A stretch of 64,000 bases of DNA from JAAZKI01 sp012799905. GTDB taxonomy: Bacteria; Verrucomicrobiota; Lentisphaeria; Oligosphaerales; Oligosphaeraceae. The notes beneath the pieces are model-generated. The model was not told the origin of the DNA, ran no database searches, and saw only the letters and a list, made by a program, of their open reading frames with translations. Location: the NCBI GenBank assembly GCA_050949415.1, contig JBMNFR010000012.1, forward strand, positions 62,001 through 126,000, in the 5' to 3' direction. The number at the start of each line of letters is the position of its first letter. Within the stretch, counting starts at the first letter, position 1. The position numbers and the translations under genes are program-made. Below are positions 61,965 to 64,000 of the stretch, piece after piece.

Positions 61965-63224
61965 ATGCCAGCGAAAATCACGATGTCGAACCAGCAGCGC
62001 TATAGCTGCATCATGTGCGGACGCTGCTGCCGACGTTTTCACGTCCTCCTGCGCCCGGCGGAAATCGACCGCCTCAAAGCGCTTGACTGGGGTGACGAAC
62101 CCGACGTTCCGACTGACTTCGTCGTCACCATTCATGGCTTTCCGTATTTTCGACGCCAGCCAGACGGCGGCTGCGTATTCCTCGGCCAGGACGGCGCTTG
62201 CCGGATGCATCGCCGATTCGGTTTTGACCAAAAAGCCCTGACCTGCCGCGGCTATCCTTTCAATATCGTCTCCACTTTCCCCGGGGAAGTGTCGGTTCTC
62301 GCTCGCATGGACTGCCCGGCTGTCCTGCAAAACCACGGCACGCCGATACGCGAGCAGCGCCGCGACATCGAAAAACTCGTCCAAGAACTTCGTTTTGGCG
62401 ACGGCTTTTCCCCGGCGCAACTCAATGGCCTGCTGCGGCCGACCGTGGAGATGATCATCAACGCGGCCCGCCAGCTGCTGCAAGACGTCTCCCTCACCAT
62501 CACTGATTGCGTCAGCTGCCTGCGCGCCTTAGCGGAACGCACCAAAAAACTCGGCCACACCTTTCTTAATGATGGCAATACCATGCAGGAAGTCATGCCG
62601 AGCCTGTTGCACTCCATCCGCTCTGTTCTCGACGACCGCTCCTGTCTTGACCTTAATGCCACTGAACGCGCCTACTTCCGGCAATGGCTCTGCCTGTACT
62701 GGCGCCGGGACGAGGAAGTCCTCGACCGCTCCATAAAAACACGCCTAGCCCGCGCCGCCCATACTGCCGCCGCCATCGCTGGCTTCGGCAATGCGCGACA
62801 TTTTGGCCAGGAACATCCAGACCTGCCACTGCGACGAGTGCAGATGTTCAACCCGCCGCAAAATGTCCTTGACGACGATAGTATCTGGGAGCCATACCGG
62901 AGATTCCTTGATGTACGCCTCGAATGCTGCCAATTCTTCGGCCCGGCCTACTATGATGTCAGTTTCTTCACTGGCCTGGAAGCCCTCTGCCTGACTTATC
63001 CCATCACTCTCGCAGCTGCCCGCTGCCATGCCGCCGCCAACAACCGGACGACGCTGGCCCAGGATGACGTCAATTACGCCGTCGCCATGCTCGACCACTG
63101 CCATGGACGCTCACCAGCCCTGCAATTCAAAGCCTGCCGCCAAACCGAGCAGATGTTCATCCATGCCGACCGCTTCCACCGGCTGTTGTTCGCACTGGCT
63201 AAGCCCTGGAAACGAAAGACTTAG
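61965..63224 (+). CDS. YkgJ-like cysteine-cluster protein
   Basis: The product of about 419 residues has the CxxCGRCC motif near the N-terminus (YSCIMCGRCCRRF), then GGCVFLGQDGACRMH and LTCRGYPFNI, together giving the Cys set of YkgJ-family proteins that bind a zinc or Fe-S centre. The long C-terminal part (about 150-419) is helical and unrecognised, longer than typical YkgJ proteins (about 100-250). The start is uncertain: 61926 (GTG), 61965 and 61983 are in frame, and the conserved domain begins soon after 61983. It lies about 100 bp downstream of serS. Confidence 0.8.
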   Translation: MPAKITMSNQQRYSCIMCGRCCRRFHVLLRPAEIDRLKALDWGDEPDVPTDFVVTIHGFPYFRRQPDGGCVFLGQDGACRMHRRFGFDQKALTCRGYPFNIVSTFPGEVSVLARMDCPAVLQNHGTPIREQRRDIEKLVQELRFGDGFSPAQLNGLLRPTVEMIINAARQLLQDVSLTITDCVSCLRALAERTKKLGHTFLNDGNTMQEVMPSLLHSIRSVLDDRSCLDLNATERAYFRQWLCLYWRRDEEVLDRSIKTRLARAAHTAAAIAGFGNARHFGQEHPDLPLRRVQMFNPPQNVLDDDSIWEPYRRFLDVRLECCQFFGPAYYDVSFFTGLEALCLTYPITLAAARCHAAANNRTTLAQDDVNYAVAMLDHCHGRSPALQFKACRQTEQMFIHADRFHRLLFALAKPWKRKT

Positions 63225-63279
63225 AGGGCAGCAGAAAAGGTGTCCGGCGTAGGCAGCATAGGCGGGTTCCGCGTCCCGC

Positions 63280-63445
63280 GCTCCGCTGTCCACTAAAGTC
63301 CACTTCCGTCCGCGTCCATTCTCCATTAGTGTCCATTTCTGTCCACAGTCCATCGTCTACAAATGTCCACCAAAGTCCACTTCCGTCCATTGTCCACTGT
63401 CCACTAAAGTCCGTTGGCCCCGCTACTGTCCACTAAAGTCCACTT
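63280..63445 (-). repeat. TGGAC degenerate array (minus strand)
   Basis: GTCCACTAAAGTCCACTTCC-type units run for about 165 bp with 7- and 10-bp spacing. This matches the interior of the MITE-like elements on the opposite strand, without recognisable terminal repeats. Confidence 0.7.
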
Positions 63446-63513
63446 CCGTCCATTGCCCACTGCCCACTGCTTGAAAATTCCTGACAATTTCTGACTCTTT
63501 CCTCCTTTCCGCC

Positions 63514-63562
63514 TTGACAATAATGAATTTGAACCTATATTTAGGCTTTGAATTGTAATTCA
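63514..63562 (+). promoter_or_regulatory. Upstream copy of a promoter-operator cassette
   Basis: TTGACA (63514-63519), 16-bp spacer, TATATT (63536-63541), then the near-palindrome TGAATTGTAATTCA (63549-63562). It is about 80-100 bp of direct repeat of the second cassette at 63703. Confidence 0.6.
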
Positions 63563-63702
63563 TCGGATTTGTTGCTCTCACCTCAATGACAGCCCGCCGC
63601 ACCAGGAGCGAGAACTTCCATGACCGCAGGCAATTATGTCGGTCAATGTCCTCAAAATGCCCACTGCTTGCTCCTGGAATTTCTGATTTTTGCATTATTG
63701 CC

Positions 63703-63751
63703 TTGACAATGCTATATTTGAATCTATATTCATGTTTTGAATTATAATTCA
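63703..63751 (+). promoter_or_regulatory. Promoter with palindromic operator for the TetR-type gene
   Basis: TTGACA (63703-63708), 16-bp spacer, TATATT (63725-63730), and the perfect palindrome TGAATTATAATTCA (63738-63751) where transcription should begin. The TetR-type start codon is 31 bp further on, which fits autorepression. Confidence 0.7.
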
Positions 63752-63782
63752 GTACGTCTATGTGTTTTTTCGAGGGTTGGTC

Positions 63783-64000
63783 ATGAAAGAAGCGCCGGAA
63801 GATTTGAATGACGGTCTGTCGCGCAAGGAGCGCGAGCGCAGCCAGCATCGTCAGGACATCCTGGCCGCCGGTGAGAAAATCTTTGCCCAGAAGGGCTATT
63901 TCAACGCCACCATTGAAGAGATTGCCCGCGAGGCCGAGTTTTCGGTCGGCACCATCTACAATTTTTTCAGCAACAAGGAGACGCTTTACCAGGAGATCAT
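63783..64000 (+). CDS. TetR/AcrR-family transcriptional regulator (3' truncated by window)
   Basis: The frame runs from ATG 63783 to the window edge without a stop. GAGGG lies 9 bp upstream. The translated 72 residues contain the TetR helix-turn-helix (residues about 23-68): ILAAGEKIFAQKGYFNATIEEIAREAEFSVGTIYNFFSNKETLY, with the typical F-x-x-K-E-x-L end. TetR proteins bind palindromic operators as dimers and usually repress their own and neighbouring genes until a ligand binds. The perfect palindrome at 63738 is a likely target. The ligand-binding domain lies outside the window. Confidence 0.93.
   Translation, partial: MKEAPEDLNDGLSRKERERSQHRQDILAAGEKIFAQKGYFNATIEEIAREAEFSVGTIYNFFSNKETLYQEI

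Noticed and set aside
63423..63848. 141-residue minus-strand frame
   Set aside because: It runs through the TGGAC array and the duplicated promoter region; repeated peptide segments come from the direct repeat.

Overview
The window looks like a chromosomal segment from a heterotrophic, carbohydrate-degrading bacterium of the PVC group, most likely a Lentisphaerota (Victivallales/Oligosphaerales-like) organism. This is inferred from many large secreted hydrolase-like proteins without SusC/SusD partners, DUF6067 and DUF4838 families, the paired FAD oxidoreductase/DUF1667 module, and repeat-rich intergenic DNA. No taxonomic search was possible. Most genes lie on the minus strand. Most coding DNA is GC-rich, but 1-3100 and about 54.9-59.2 kb are visibly more AT-rich.

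Layout. 1-3.1 kb: a DUF6067 glycoside-hydrolase-like gene cut by one in-frame TAG, then a secreted protein and a strong terminator. 3.4-5.8 kb: a DUF4838 secreted protein. 6.5-9.2 kb: two Hsp20 chaperones, MoxR ATPase and a membrane protein. 10.0-13.4 kb: a structured leader or small RNA ahead of a GlpA-like oxidoreductase triad. 13.4-17.6 kb: a secreted alpha-helical protein, a ClC channel with CBS domains and an exported nitroreductase. 17.6-26.7 kb: two tandem copies of a two-gene module (about 1056-aa multidomain secreted protein plus 309-aa lipoprotein). 26.9-33.1 kb: GH35 beta-galactosidase, a MATE transporter and a further secreted hydrolase-like protein. 33.8-38.7 kb: a one-chain restriction-modification enzyme, an M55 peptidase and a secreted protein of 22-residue repeats. 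38.9-45.9 kb: BatA-like, DUF58, anti-sigma, ECF sigma, tpiA and pgk. 46.7-55.5 kb: a coiled-coil exported protein, a YejE-like permease, a GDT1/ferritin-like fusion, an asparagine-synthetase homologue lacking Cys1, a glycosyltransferase, an M29-like peptidase and a YiiX-like lipoprotein with a tRNA-like element upstream. 56.5-64 kb: a large secreted protein with duplicated beta modules, a double-hotdog FabZ homologue, serS, a CxxCxxCC protein, and the start of a TetR regulator behind a duplicated promoter/operator.

How it fits together: secreted and lipoprotein hydrolases attack an external glycan, GH35 probably finishes galactosides in the cytoplasm, and tpiA/pgk supply central glycolysis. 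The ECF sigma/anti-sigma pair and the DUF58/BatA genes suggest envelope-stress control.

The intergenic DNA is unusual. It holds four loci built from three different 7-bp tandem repeats in a fixed order. It also holds a MITE-like family of 269-bp elements with terminal inverted repeats (one with a 7-bp target duplication), degenerate TGGAC arrays, and several hairpin repeat families. I found no CRISPR array, rRNA, insertion-sequence transposase or phage region.
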